Positions 1 to 10,689 of a stretch of DNA of 64,000 nt are shown in pieces. The position numbers and the translations under genes are program-made. Numbering within the stretch: position 1 is the first letter of the stretch; each line of letters starts with the position of its first letter. The notes beneath the pieces are model-generated. The model was not told the origin of the DNA and made no database searches. It saw nothing but the letters and a program-made list of their open reading frames with translations. Source of the stretch: Isoetes taiwanensis (lineage: Eukaryota; Streptophyta; Lycopodiopsida; Isoetales; Isoetaceae); assembly GCA_021234155.1 (NCBI GenBank), contig JAJEKV010000142.1, forward strand, positions 308,001-372,000, in the 5' to 3' direction.

Positions 1-1
1 G

Positions 2-547
2 CCATTTGCCACAAACATCAGCTTACTCAACTCTCCAGATATTAAGTTTTTAGAGGCTTGTGTATCTTCCAAAACAGCCCTAAGGTGTTTGGAAGATTTG
101 CATGTCCCATATCATCTGCACATGTATTCCCCATTTAACGACATTTTTGGCTTGTTTCAATTTATTATGAGGATTAGCTTGGTTGAAGCACTTTACCTAT
201 CAGAGGGCTTTTTTACACATCTTCTAGGTGGGGTGTCTCCCCAAAGTGTGCGATTATCAAATCTCAAAAAAATTTGGGTTGCTGTGAGGTTTTTGGACCA
301 GAAATCGCTTAAGAAATTATGTAACCTCTTATCTTGCTGCCCATGTTTAGCTGAGCTGAAGATATTGTACTCCAATCTCTCACTTGATGAAAAGAGTGTG
401 AATGCTTTGTTGAAGTTGCAAAAGTTGTGCAAAACTGCTGAAGTTACATGTCAGCAAGAGAAAGATCTAGAGGGGCTGAATCATCTGTGCTCTCCTTTCA
501 ATTTATCCGATGCATCATCAACAATGTGCAGTGTGAAATTCTGGTAA
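2..547 (+). CDS. F-box/FBD-like LRR protein, C-terminal fragment (5' cut by window edge)
   Basis: The frame is open from base 2 to the stop at 547, about 181 codons, so the start lies outside the window. The translation has leucine-rich spacing typical of the C-terminal half of plant F-box/LRR proteins: a 'LLNSPDIKFLEACV' strand, then 'LSNLKKIWVAVRF' followed about 15 residues later by 'LLSCCPCLAELKIL'. In that family this part forms the substrate-binding solenoid of an SCF ubiquitin ligase. The F-box itself is not visible. The last 30 residues look less regular and may be read-through into a repeat. The assignment rests on pattern only; a generic LRR or a captured exon is equally possible. 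Confidence 0.4.
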   Translation, partial: PFATNISLLNSPDIKFLEACVSSKTALRCLEDLHVPYHLHMYSPFNDIFGLFQFIMRISLVEALYLSEGFFTHLLGGVSPQSVRLSNLKKIWVAVRFLDQKSLKKLCNLLSCCPCLAELKILYSNLSLDEKSVNALLKLQKLCKTAEVTCQQEKDLEGLNHLCSPFNLSDASSTMCSVKFW

Positions 548-585
548 CGTGTGATGTTCTTGTCACGCTATGTTTCAGTGTTCAC

Positions 586-818
586 TCTAGCAAAAGCTTA
601 ATACAAGAATATCTCAATTTAGATCACTACAGTTTCTCTAGCAAAAGCTTAATACAAGAATAGCTCAATTTAGATCACTTACGGTTTCCAAATAACAATG
701 GTTCAGTTACAATGTTTCACTTACAGCTCACAAGAATAGCTCAATTCAGATCACTTGCAGTTTCTCTCGCAAAAGTTTAACACAAGAGTAGCTCAATTTA
801 GATCACTTACAGTTTCCG
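586..818. repeat. Diverged tandem repeat, ~50 bp units
   Basis: Four copies of a unit containing 'AGCAAAAGCTTAATACAAGA', 'AGCTCAATTTAGATCACT' and 'ACAGTTTC' follow one another, the third shortened. It starts just after the F-box/LRR reading frame ends. No coding role is seen. From 819 to 1400 there is AT-rich DNA with no convincing gene. Confidence 0.7.
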
Positions 819-1416
819 AACCTAAGCGGTAACAAGTATTAGAAGGAACAAGTCTTAACGAATTACTTTTATTGGTAGATAATAGTACAACAATCTTAAG
901 ATTTTTAATCGCAATAGTTGTAACCAGTCTCAATTTATATAGGGATCAGAAGATAATCAAGATGCAAATCTACATTGAATAGAGAACTTTGAGAACAAGC
1001 CCTGGCGTAGCTTCAAATATACATATAAACACAACCCTACGTGAATGGATCTGAATATATTTGTCCTTTGATTTGTATCAAGAAGTTTTTTCTTCACATA
1101 AAGTTGAAGCAAAGTAAAATCTTGTTTCAACTTTGATTGGTCACATTCTTCCAAGAACGTTCACTCAAGAACATAATCTTCTTGTTGCCTTCTACGATTA
1201 TTTGCATGTAGCAGAAATAAAGTCTGCTCTCTCTCCCTCCCTCAACCTGGGGTCGGTTTCAATCTAAATCCACAAATGCAGCATCAACAGAATTTAATGG
1301 GGCAGCATTCTAGTGGTTTTCCAGCACAGGGATCACCGGATTTAATCACTCTGCTCTTCTAGGTCGTAAGTGAACTGTCTGCAACCTGCAACCACAGAGA
1401 TGATGATAAGAATGAT

Positions 1417-2200
1417 GGAGCGCCGTGTTGTTACTAAGTGGTAAACCCGGACACATGTCCGGGTTAACCACTGTCATGTCCGAGTTAATCACACTTTTGT
1501 CCGGGTTAACCACTTTTTTTTTTCTGGGATAACCACGTGGTGAACTGAGTGTGGGACTGTGTTTTGGCATGCTAATCTTTGAATAGAGCTTGCAATCAAC
1601 TTAGGGTGAGATTCCACTGCCACAGACGGCAGTTCTCTGTTTCATCGGAACTGCCTGCCCTAAAAAAAATGGAACTGCCCTTGCTCGATTCCACTACAAA
1701 AATTGTCTCTGGCTGAATTGAACTCGTGGAGCAAATCGATCGGTGATGACTGTCAAAGATCTAGGCCCGGTAATTTCTTCCCACCTGATTGTCGGGGTCC
1801 ATTCCCTGACAGTTATCCGGCAAATTCTAGCTTCCCCAGCCTCTCCCCAATGCTCCACATCATCTCCCCAAACCTAAACTACCGCTGCTTGTGGAATCAG
1901 AGCGCAACTCCAAAAGTTTGTGATCATTCAATTTGATTGGTTTGCTGCTAAAAGCCGGGCACTAACAGCCGCTAGTGGAATCTGGGCCTTATTGAACGGT
2001 TCAATCCGGTTCAAACACCATTGGAATCACCTTGGCAGCCCCTAAAAACCTCATTCTATCAAAAGAGCAAGAGATTTGAGCATGGATCAAGCAAGATCAG
2101 TGAAAAAACATGCAGAAACCGTTCTCGTTTGAGCTTGAAACTGAGCAGCAGTGGTAAATGTCCGGGTTTACCACTTCTCGGAGTAGGAATACGGCGCTCC
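1417..2200. mobile_element. Non-autonomous Mutator-like element (MULE/MITE), 784 bp
   Basis: The ends are inverted repeats starting GGAGCGCCGT; the match continues with a small gap through 'AGTGGTAAACCCGGACA', about 40-45 bp in all. A perfect 9-bp direct repeat, AAGAATGAT, flanks it at 1408-1416 and 2201-2209. Nine-base target duplications with long terminal inverted repeats are the signature of Mutator-like elements. Just inside the left end (1439-1472) the terminal motif forms a nearly perfect palindrome, with two further copies of 'GTCCGGGTTAACCAC'-like sequence to about 1525. No transposase frame is present, so mobility would need a helper in trans. A possible weak inner inverted repeat (about 1604-1622 and 1959-1975, shared core GATTCCACT) may be an older nested element. 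Confidence 0.88.
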
Positions 2201-2214
2201 AAGAATGATGGGCT

Positions 2215-2331
2215 CCATGGAACAAACAATAAACAATCTTGTGGGCACTATATCAGATCTAAAAGCAGACAATGCTATAGTGAAAGGAGAATTAGAAAAC
2301 ATGAAATCAGGAAAGTTAGCAGAATATTAGG
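2215..2331 (+). pseudogene. Coiled-coil (gag-like?) coding remnant split by the MULE
   Basis: Right of the MULE a frame reads 'GSMEQTINNLVGTISDLK' and continues with heptad-like charged and leucine spacing to a stop at 2331. The frame continues leftward across the target duplication to bases just left of 1417, so the MULE landed inside this frame. Upstream (about 1267-1340) lies a Gln/Met-rich stretch (QHQQNLMGQHSSGFPAQG). Gln/Met-rich plus coiled-coil segments occur in some retrotransposon gag proteins, but no zinc knuckle is visible, so the identity is a guess. Confidence 0.3.
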
Positions 2332-2644
2332 TCAAGGTAAGTGGACGTTCATATATGGAGTCCGGGATCCAGCATTTTCGGACAAATTTGGTCCAGAGGA
2401 CAAATTTGTTCCAGTGTTTCTGGACACCCGAGACCAACCACTTCATGCACATCCACAGATCCATAGGTGCATCGATGCCAGGACGCTCGGGGACCCATGC
2501 ATCCCGGGCATCTTGAACCGCGCTGTTCTCGGAAGGGCAGCGTCGTACCTGTGGCAGGTTCGTTTGAGGTTGCCAGGTGGATTTAATCCAGGGTCATGAT
2601 TGTACGGCCGCCAAATTCAAATGAAACTGCATTCGCCACAATCG

Positions 2645-3185
2645 TGAGGAAATCTTTTGCCATGGGTATGGTGTTTCTGGCCATGGCCATGTGGTTGGTG
2701 TTTCAGGCCAGTAGCCTGGTATTTCTGGCCATGGTTGTTTCTAATCATGGGCTTGGTTTTTATGGTCATAGGATACAAATGCTATACAAGCATCCCATTG
2801 ACATAGTGTAGAAAAGTATTGTGAATACAAATTTGCAACCCGATATGGAGTTGCAACTCACAACATCTCAAAACATCTAATTGGAACACAAAAATCTAAA
2901 ACATTGAATTGCAACTCATTATTAAATAAAAATCTCAATTGGAAATGATAATAATGTAAAGGACATTGGAACATAATATCTAAAACATTGAATTGCAACT
3001 TTGAACATGTCAATGCAACTCATTGTTAAATAAAAATCGCAATTGAAAATGATGACTTAATAATGTATAGAGCATTGGAATGACGTCTTTGACTAAGGGT
3101 ATGGTGTTTCTGGCCAATGTTATGGTGTTTCTGGACGAGACCTTGCTATTTCTAGACAGAACGTAATTCTGGCCAAAGGCAGAGA
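2645..3185. repeat. Degenerate short repeats: GGTGTTTCTGGCC motifs flanking an AT-rich ~100-bp tandem pair
   Basis: Variants of 'GTATGGTGTTTCTGGCCA' recur at 2660-2790 and again at 3095-3175. Between them (about 2885-3080) an AT-rich unit containing 'AACATTGAATTGCAACT' and 'TTAAATAAAAATC' is present twice. No coding signal is recognised. Confidence 0.6.
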
Positions 3186-3220
3186 TAAATTTGTTGTCAG
3201 GAAAATAGTCTTAACTGCCC

Positions 3221-3901
3221 TTGAAGTGGCTCGAAACCAATTATTCTGTAAACATCAATTTCATTGGTACGATAGCAATCATGACTATAATTTTAAAATT
3301 GAGGGCAAATCTAATGGTTCGAAATAGTATGTTTTTGTCTGAAGTTGTCTTGGTCAGAACGAAAAAAACAGAGCGAGACAAAAATCAGGGCATCTTGGTA
3401 TGGCGGCGTCCGGTTCCGGTGACTCCAGAATGGCGATACCAAGGTGGGGCTCTCGGAATGGCAGCGGGGATGATGATAGTGGGAGCTCTGGAAGCTCAGG
3501 ATGGTACTATAACTCAGGAAGTATTCTCGGAGGAAGAAGGGTTATCCGAGGGAGCCGAGTGCTCAAAGAGAATGGATGTGGATAGAACAATGGTAACTAT
3601 GACCAAGGACTTTATTTTGGATTTTGAAATTTTTATACACCTTGATGACCTCACTACTTTGCAATGGGTTAACAAGAAGAAGAAAGGAAAGGCCACTAAG
3701 GCCAATCCAATTCTTTCATATGATGTTCATTGGCCTGTACCTCCCAGAAGCCCACTTTGGGCTACTGTTTCAGACTGCATGGGTGAATTTGTGATACATC
3801 AATCTAAAGTAGTGTCCTTTCAGCATCCTGGTTCTGATTATCATGTAGCATGCATGATCAGAATAATTCGCCCCCTTGGGATTGCCTCCACCATCACCTA
3901 A
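3221..3901 (+). other. Unrecognised 226-codon reading frame
   Basis: An uninterrupted frame runs from 3221 to 3901. The first half is Gly/Met-rich (TPEWRYQGGALGMAAGMM), the second ends in a basic-to-hydrophobic stretch (VNKKKKGKATK ... HVACMIRIIRPLG). No domain I know is visible, no clear promoter or intron context supports it, and an overlapping Gly/Ser-rich frame competes at 3400-3585. It could be transposon debris. From 3902 to 4111 nothing is recognised. Confidence 0.15.
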
Positions 3902-4111
3902 GAAAAGCATGGCATTAACTTCTTAAGATTGCTATCCATAGCTAAGAGGAGTTAATTTCAAAGTGAGTGTTTGAATTATTGAAATACCTTGACATCGTGT
4001 GATATAATCTTCGCATTCATTCGAGAAAACGCTAAGTGAACTCCTCTTCTTCCTCTTTTTGAGGCTCTTCACGAAAGGTACTGGTCTAGCAATGCGTTTC
4101 CCATTGAAGTC

Positions 4112-4914
4112 TTATACCATGACTAGACTCAGTGCCATGGTATTGACATTTCTACTTTGACTTAGCCTTGCTAGCTTATTGCTAAGCTCAGCTAGAAGAA
4201 ACCTAGCTTCAGTCCATACTTGGGGGCTCCTAGCAATGGTATCCTTGAGACCTGCCATTGTGTCATCTATGCTCTGTACCACCTTCGAGTTTTCATGCAA
4301 ACCAGCTCCAATTCTAAAATCCAAATCTTCGTCATCGAATGCAACTCTTGGGCATGGCCCTTCTTCCCAAGAAGGCATGGTGTCATCATATGCCTCGGCA
4401 AAGCACCTTAGATTGGACAGCCCGCCAGCCTGAGAACCATGTAGAGTCCCACAAAAACTTAGAATGTCACCCTCTTTATACCTGGACATCATTCTGATCA
4501 CCTTAACTTGATGCTTGCACATATTCCCTTTCATACCCTATGGAAAATCACATCATGACCAGTGTTCATGTGCAACATCCACTAAGTAAGACAAAGCCTC
4601 TCGGTTATCATTCAAGGTGTCCATGTTTTGACTCCACACCTCAGTCCACACCTCACCACAGCTTCATCTGGAAGTTCTTGAGCACCTATGATGGTAGTCT
4701 CAACTAGATGCTCCTGTCTCTTGTTGGTTTTAAAACCCGAATCCTTCATGAACCTATCAAAGGATAAGTGGGCTTGTAATATACTTGTAAGCATGTTGAG
4801 CCAATCTATTCTCCTTCCTCTCAAGGCATGCTTAGATACCTCCAATCTCCTCTTCATATGTCCATGGTAGGACTCTATACCAGCATTCATCTCTTGGTTA
4901 GCGTGTGGATACAT
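4112..4914 (-). pseudogene. SWIM zinc-finger, transposon-type protein, broken C-terminal part
   Basis: Two minus-strand frames make one degraded protein. The upstream one (4914-4612) contains 'NQEMNAGIESYHGHMKRR' and 'RGRRIDWLNMLTS', a block I know from uncharacterised SWIM-finger proteins of non-seed plants. The downstream one (4534-4112) opens with 'GNMCKHQVKVIRMM', the C-terminal half of the SWIM motif C-x-C-x(n)-C-x-H. Between them (4612-4535) other frames supply 'ALSYLVDVAHEHWS' and a 'CDF' where 'CDC' is expected, with stop codons. At least two frameshifts or stops and the lost Cys argue against function. SWIM fingers bind DNA or protein and occur in several transposases; the N-terminal catalytic part is absent. 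Confidence 0.6.
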
Positions 4915-5294
4915 CCTTATGGCTATTATCCAATGTGTAATGTTAATTTTTCGATTGTCTATTGTTTTTACTGCTGTTTTTTATTTGTTCTTTTTCCACT
5001 TTTTTTGCTTTTCTTGAATTGGCCTTGCTTACTGCTCCTACTAGCTTGTCCGCTATTTGCTGCATCATTGGGCTAGAATAGAAGATTGTGCTTGCAAACT
5101 TTCTAGTATATACTCATGCACCTCCTCTTATCACTCTACATGTTACCTCCTACATCTTCCATCAAGAAGTTGTATGGTACAACTAAGTGATCGTACACAT
5201 TGCAGTCTAGTTCATGTCTTAGAAGTTCATACCTATTACCACCTACAAACTTATAAAACTTGCCTGTTACTACAACTTCTCTCCTTCCAAACTT

Positions 5295-5699
5295 CTATCC
5301 CCATGGGTTCTTGAAAGCCTTCTCAACAACATGCTTTGTCTGAGTACATTTGAGGATGTAAAAATCAACTTTCTCCTTATTATCTGTTGAAGTAACAACA
5401 ACAAAATTCTCTCCAATATCTATGATATCAGACTTCCACTCAGCATCACCTTCATACACTGGCCCATCGCACACTTCTATTTCTTCCTCAATTCTGGGCC
5501 TTAATTCTGAAAAAACCCGTGACCCTATTCTTTGTTTATTAACACACTTGCTGTATTTACCAGACCAACAATGATGGCAAAAGCAGGAATAATTCATGTA
5601 GGCAACCATAGCAAGATCCTTGTTGTTGACTGGTCTAATGCTATAAATCTTGTGGGACCCTACCAAAGTAGCACATTCAAATAATTCATCCCTGCACAC
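5295..5699 (-). CDS. TE-associated Cys-motif protein fragment
   Basis: A 134-codon minus-strand frame carries 'GSHKIYSIRPVN' followed by 'SCFCHHCWSGKYSKCVN', a C-x-C-x2-C-x8-C cluster likely to bind a metal. A later 'VDFYILKCTQTKHVVEKAF' region and the ending NPWG follow. Similar 'SC.C..C...G....C' segments occur in uncharacterised transposon-associated proteins of plants and animals, as far as I recall. It lies 380 bp upstream of the SWIM fragment on the same strand and may belong to the same decayed element. The start is uncertain, and no catalytic residues can be named. Confidence 0.35.
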   Translation of the reverse strand: MCRDELFECATLVGSHKIYSIRPVNNKDLAMVAYMNYSCFCHHCWSGKYSKCVNKQRIGSRVFSELRPRIEEEIEVCDGPVYEGDAEWKSDIIDIGENFVVVTSTDNKEKVDFYILKCTQTKHVVEKAFKNPWG

Positions 5700-7240
5700 T
5701 TCTTCTTTATTTATTTTTCAAAAGTATCTCCAGCCAAATAGATGAGCTAACAAAATGGTTATTTAAAATATAATCATAAACACAGCCTTTACCTATGCTT
5801 GTCAGAATTACAGAAGTGTTCTTGACAGAATATTACAACATCATGAGCATTTCTTAGTGGTCTACCCAGTTCACCTGCAAGAACAAAAAAAAACAAGGTG
5901 CTGCGCACAGAGGGTTGCCCTGCAGTTTCTTGAGGGTGAAGCGGCCTAAATATAACTATGAAGTCAGTTTTGTACAATCTATATTTAAGTTAAAGTCGAC
6001 CCCTACCATGTTGTTGCAATCAACTTGTAGTTCCGCTACATTCATCCATCCACAAGTAAACATTAAAATATTATATTCATTTTATGAGCATGGAATGCCT
6101 AATCTAATGTTTGATCTAGAGTCCTTTATCCTCTACCATGCAAACTCAGACATTTTAATGCCAAATGGCTCCCATAGCCCGATATCATTTTTATGAATGA
6201 TGAAAAGCTTGATCTGCTGCCTGAATTGGAGTCTTTTATGCTGCACCATGCAAACATTTAAATACAAACGACTCCCATGGCCCAATATACAATGAACTTT
6301 GTTGACGCCTCTCAATGTTGAATACGAGTCTCAATGTCTCTAGCCTTAAATCATTCAAAAAAAAAAAAAACAAAATTTGCGTAAAAAAATCCTCGTTGAA
6401 CTTGAAAAAATTCACTCTACAACATTTGTTCCATGTTCACACTTTCTATTTTAACTTTTCCAAATCTTTCTCTTGTCTCAAAGAGACATGTACACTTGGG
6501 GTCATCTCATATAAGGGCTTTTCTTGTAAGTTATTTTCACGCAAGAATCTCCCACATCCCTACTGCTATCTATAGTAGAGGGTGGCATAACAGCTGGCCT
6601 CCTACCTTGGAAGGTATCAAGAGTTTCATACACTTTGCTCAAATTGGAGAGGAATCTTGAAATCCTTCTTTTTATTCTTTGACAAAGAAAACTAAGCTGG
6701 ATTCTTGTTTTCCTTTCAAAATCCTTAATCATCTTGTAGTTTGACAAGATATTCTCCTATTTAGTCTTGCACATATCTCAGGTCCTTATCACACTTGCCT
6801 TTTCTAAAGATTCAAAATTGGCCAGAAGGGCAGCTCCGGTGGCCCAGTTTTTTCGAAGTCCCTTCTGCTGGAACATACATTAGGTATAATGGCCGTTTGT
6901 AGGCCACTATGGGGGATAAGGGTCTGGCGAGCCCGTTAGGGTGAGCCAGGTCCGCTTCCTGCATAATGGCATGCGGACGGCCATCTCCCCACGTAATAAT
7001 TGTGGGGATACCATTTCCCCGTCCATGTGGTGATGACCTGGTATTGATGTGTGCAAAAAGGGGCAAAAATAGATGCTCTGTTATAGATGCTCTGTTTCTC
7101 TTACCCAAATGGCATTTCTTCATTCTCTACTAACCATTGTAGATTTCCTGACACCATTGTCCCTTTCGTAAGCAGTTTCTCATTCTCCAGTCCGAGTAAA
7201 ATGCGTCTAGTGTGACCACATATTTAGCAACTTGTTCAAT
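5700..7240. other. Intergenic/repeat DNA without a recognised gene
   Basis: AT-rich sequence. A diverged direct duplication is visible at about 6110-6185 and 6220-6295, sharing 'ACCATGCAAAC' and 'CTCCCAT.GCCC.ATAT'. A poly(A) run lies at 6357-6370. At 6810-7125 a more GC-rich patch holds a small tandem copy of 'ATAGATGCTCTGTT'. Short frames here look like noise. Confidence 0.5.
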
Positions 7241-7490
7241 CCTTTAAAACTCAGCACTAGATATTATCTGTTGCAGCATAGGCTTTTGTGCAGCTTTTTG
7301 CACATTAACTGAAACTGTAGCTTGATTATCCTTTGATTTACTGTTTATCGTTCTATGCAACAGTACGAGGTTGCATAGTCTGGGCGCCGACATAATAACT
7401 TTTATAAATGAGAACATATATACTTCAAAACACCAATATAACGAGCTTTGATACCCCATTTCATCAACTTTGTGATTTGGTACAACTGCT

Positions 7491-7610
7491 TTCTGACTAT
7501 AACATCTTAAACTGAACAGATTGTATATGATGAGCCTTCTCAAATTATCAGATTGTTGCTTTCCGACTATAACATCTTAAACTGAACAGAATGTATATGA
7601 TGGGCCTTCC
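7491..7610. repeat. Direct duplication, ~52 bp unit x2
   Basis: 'CTTTCTGACTATAACATCTT' begins copy one at 7491 and 'CTTTCCGACTATAACATCTT' begins copy two at 7559; both continue through 'AAACTGAACAGA' to 'GTATATGATG'. Nearby, on the minus strand at about 7330-7244, a short frame 'VSVNVQKAAQKPMLQQ' looks exon-like but is unidentified. Confidence 0.75.
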
Positions 7611-7904
7611 CAACATTATTCAAGCAATATCAATGTGTGCCCTAGAAGAAGCAAAACCTGGTACCCTCAGCAAGTAAGCAATGGCCATTGATTGGCGCTA
7701 TAGGCTATGCCCTTGTTCAGATCCTTGCCTCGATTCTCATGTTGGCGTCCTTCCCTTCAATGCAACATGTGTAAATTGTGCATACCTTCATGGCCATAAT
7801 AGACTTCGAGATTTATATGGATAAGCTAGAAAGATTTGATGTCTACAAAATGGGCAGTTGGCATGGATTGACCAAACAATTATAGTTTACTACAAATTAG
7901 TAGA

Positions 7905-8665
7905 TACCATACCAGGCTTCTTTGTTGCTCCCCGCATACTTTACTAGTTCTTCCAGTTGTGCCATGTCCTTCAACATATTATTAGAAGCATAAATACTTG
8001 CCATTAACACATATCACCACACGATGCATCTAAACTGATAACTTCATCAAAGCATTGCTTTCCTAGGTCCACACTTAAATGTAATCGCAAGCATTGAGGC
8101 GAGTCATCCGCCAACAAGTGTTAGGTCTGTAGAGTTTGTGTAAGCAAAAATTTGGCTTCATTTAAGCAACCTTCACGAGATAGAACATCAATCATGCGGT
8201 TGTTGTGATGCATATCGGGTATTATGCCATCGCGATTCTCTCATAGATTTTAAGAACTGTTGGCCTTCTTCAACTAAACGCATAACGACATGCGTTAAGG
8301 ATAGCAAAAACGTAGCGAATGGCAAATTACACCATTTCTTTGCATGTCATGAAAACACTCTAGAGTAAGACGACCCTTGCCATGTTCTGCATATCCACCC
8401 ATAATAGCATTCCATGAAACCACATCCCCATGGTCTTGCAGTTCTTCGAACACTTTTCGTGCCTCCCTCAAGCTCCCACATTTAACATACATATCTACAA
8501 GAGTATTCCCCACAAAAATGTCTGTTTGAAGCCCATTTTCAATGACTTGCTCATGAATATACCTGCCCTTCTCCATGGCCCCAATGCTCCCACATGCTTT
8601 CAAAACACTCAAACATGTAATTGCATTTGGCTTTAATCCATCCTGCTGCATGCTGTTAAAGCATC
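7905..8665 (-). pseudogene. PPR protein (PLS/E class) fragment, frameshifted
   Basis: The best frame (8651-8295) has classic plant PPR repeats: 'GLKPNAITCLSVLKACG', 'TDIFVGNTLVDMYVKCGS', 'DVVSWNAIMGGYAEHG' and 'ECFHDMQRNGV'. After a stop near 8295 the homology continues in other frames: 'FAIRYVFAILNACR', then 'REGCLNEAKFLL', and 'MASIYASNNMLKDMAQLEEL' near 7950, which matches the E motif near the C-terminus of RNA-editing PPR proteins. Several frameshifts and stops break it. Intact relatives bind organellar RNA and guide C-to-U editing. The 5' edge joins the SKP2A-like exon out of frame at about 8655-8665, so this is a captured or rearranged fragment. Confidence 0.8.
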
Positions 8666-9137
8666 ATCAGTTATTCTCTCACACCATCCAACATTTAGAA
8701 TTTGGATGCCACTACATGGAATATGTATCAGATTTAGCACAATCTCATGCATTCATTACAGCCAGAAACACAGAATTTGTTAAACGAAATTTACCATTAA
8801 GGCTTTATCAGTTCCAGCATTTAGGCATCCACAGAGATTCAGATGCTTCAATCTTGAACAGTTTTCTGCTATTAAGACAACCCCAGACTCTGTGATCTCT
8901 GAACACCCACTAAGATCCAGCCTCTCTAGCTTTTTGCATCCATTGGCAAGTGAGTCCAAAGAGGCATCTGTAAGTTTGGTACCATTTGATACATCAAGTG
9001 AGTGAAGATCATGGCAATTACTAGCCAGTGCTCTGATGGCTTGATCATCCAGTGCGGGACACCGCCGGAGTGTGCAGCTTCATAGATGAGTAAACTTTGA
9101 GGCAATTGATCGTACCATGTTGACGTTTTTGCCACAC
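8655..9137 (-). pseudogene. SKP2A/FBL-like F-box LRR protein, internal exons
   Basis: One exon-like block runs 9137 to 8795 on the minus strand, preceded by a TTTACAG acceptor and followed by a GTAAAT donor. It encodes cysteine-containing LRRs: 'LDDQAIRALASNCHDLHSLD', 'LTDASLDSLANGCKKLERLD', then 'LSGCSEIT' and 'LKHLNLCGC'. These align by eye to the middle of plant SKP2A/SKP2B, F-box subunits of SCF ligases linked to cell-cycle and auxin control. A second piece, 'GIQILNVGWCERITDDAL', follows at about 8720-8658 as in SKP2A. An in-frame TGA sits near 9080 and the F-box is missing. Retained splice sites point to genomic rather than processed capture. The second piece runs directly into the PPR fragment. 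Confidence 0.75.
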
Positions 9138-9494
9138 CTGTAAAGCAGAAGGATGATCATTAAATTGCTAGTAGGATCTCTATGTAAAGATCTCTACGTC
9201 AAGGAAAATTGAGGCTAAAGACCATAGAATTTCTCTTGTAATAATGAAAGCAAACAAATAACCTCACATTTTTCAATATAGTTGTGGAAAGTATGAAGAC
9301 CATCATCATCCATCTACCTACAACAGAAGCCTCTCTCTACGCATATAACTTTCTTATAAGTTAACAATGAATAGAATGACACCTATGGTTCTTGAAGAGT
9401 AGCCAATAGAAGTCTTGTTGAGTGATAAAATTGGACAAGCCCTTGCATTTGGAATGGTAGAATTAAACAAGCCCTTGCATTTGACAATGCCAGC
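9138..9494. other. Spacer left of the LTR
   Basis: No gene seen. The phrase 'CAAGCCCTTGCATTTG' occurs twice at about 9437-9486 just before the LTR match begins. Confidence 0.5.
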
Positions 9495-9882
9495 TGTTGG
9501 GGTGATCACCACTCACCACACTCATCACCACACTCGTCACCACTCACCACACTTGTCACCACTCACCACACTCGTCACCACTCACCACTCACCACACTTG
9601 TCACCACTCACCACACTCATCATATACCATATATAGAGTGATATACGCGCATGCACGCGTGCAGGATATTTGCACGTATGCATTGTGAAGCCATTATGAG
9701 CAGTATTATCTGAGCAGAGAGGGAAGAAGAGAGAGACGGTGTATTGGGAGAGAGATTATTCTGCTTGATCTAGCTATGGAGATGATGATTCTTTGTGTTG
9801 TGCATTGCCTTGTTCTGATAGATTGAGCTTGTATTGTTGGGTTTTTCATCCTTCTTGCAAAGTTAGAGTTCAGGCTCTAACA
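9495..9882 (+). repeat. 5' LTR of the Ty3/gypsy element
   Basis: The sequence from TGTTGGGGTG (9495) to TCTAACA (9882) starts TG and ends CA. Bases 9495-9773 match 31531-31809 at 276 of 279 positions without gaps. The left part holds a CACCACTCACCACACT minisatellite; then come TATATAGAG and 'ACGCGCATGCACGCGTGCA', a run of alternating purine-pyrimidine. The true left edge could lie further out, because the sequence just before the 3' match (31500-31530) is not purine-rich as a polypurine tract should be. Confidence 0.85.
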
Positions 9883-9885
9883 ATT

Positions 9886-9903
9886 TGGCGACCATGGTGC
9901 TCG
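9886..9903 (+). other. Primer-binding site
   Basis: TGGCGACCATGGTGCTCG begins three bases after the LTR's terminal CA. Minus-strand priming sites of LTR elements begin TGG to pair with a tRNA 3' CCA. The particular tRNA is not assigned. Confidence 0.6.
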
Positions 9904-10071
9904 ACAGACCATTGATCAGCAAGAATTTCCATTGAAAAGGAGTTGTTACCATTGGTATTGGTGTTCGTCGGTAAAGAACGGCACCATTGGGAAAGGAGCA
10001 ATTTCTTGTGTGAAGGGGATTTTGCCGTAATTGATTTGTGGTGTAAAATTTGACAAGAGGAGCATAGTTTT

Positions 10072-10661
10072 ATGCCCAAGAGAAGTAAGAAGGAGATCCC
10101 ACTAAGCTCTATCGTAACAAGAAGGGGACCGGTGAGTCAATCTTTGGGCTCAAAATTGCATCAAGATTCAATTTCGTTTTCAGATTTGGGAGCAGATCTG
10201 GGGTCTAGTTCTCAGATCCAGGAGGTTTTGATTCCATTTACCGATCTAGAAGGTAATCCAATTTCGTTTTTCAAATTGAAGGGAGATTCAATTTCGTTTT
10301 TCCAATTTCAAGAAACCCAAGAAGAGGCAGAGATGGCTGTATTACCACCTATGGTATGGGGTTTTCAGACAATGGGCATTCCAAAGTTTGATGATCTGGT
10401 GGATCGGGATCCTTTGAAGCATATTGTGAAGTTTGAGAGGTATTGCCAGCAATGTAAGTTACCGGCTGGTGATTATTTGCTTTGGTTTCATAGTTCTTTG
10501 CAAGATTCGGTGGAGGAATGGGCACAAACTAGATACCATGACATATCAGGAATTAAAGGAAGCTTTCATTGCCAAATATCAAGAAGTTCATGGTAAGGAT
10601 AAGACTATGGAAAGGTGGACCAATTTCACACAAAAGGACGATGAATCAATTAGAGAGTATA
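10072..10661 (+). pseudogene. gag: gag, 5' half (Ty3/gypsy)
   Basis: Starts at ATG 10072 (MPKRSKKEIPLSSIV). The N-terminus has a repeated 'DSISFSDLG / NPISFFKLKG / DSISFFQFQ' segment, then the Retrotrans_gag core 'KHIVKFERYCQQCKL', 'LLWFHSSLQDSVEEWAQT', shifting frame near 10530 to 'LKEAFIAKYQEVHGK' and 'ERWTNFTQKDDESIREY'. Gag forms the virus-like particle. The frame is cut at 10661 by the CACTA element and resumes at 23521 in matching phase. One frameshift near 10530 predates or accompanies decay. Confidence 0.85.
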
Positions 10662-10689
10662 CACACTCACCCCGGTTTTTGGTCCACTG

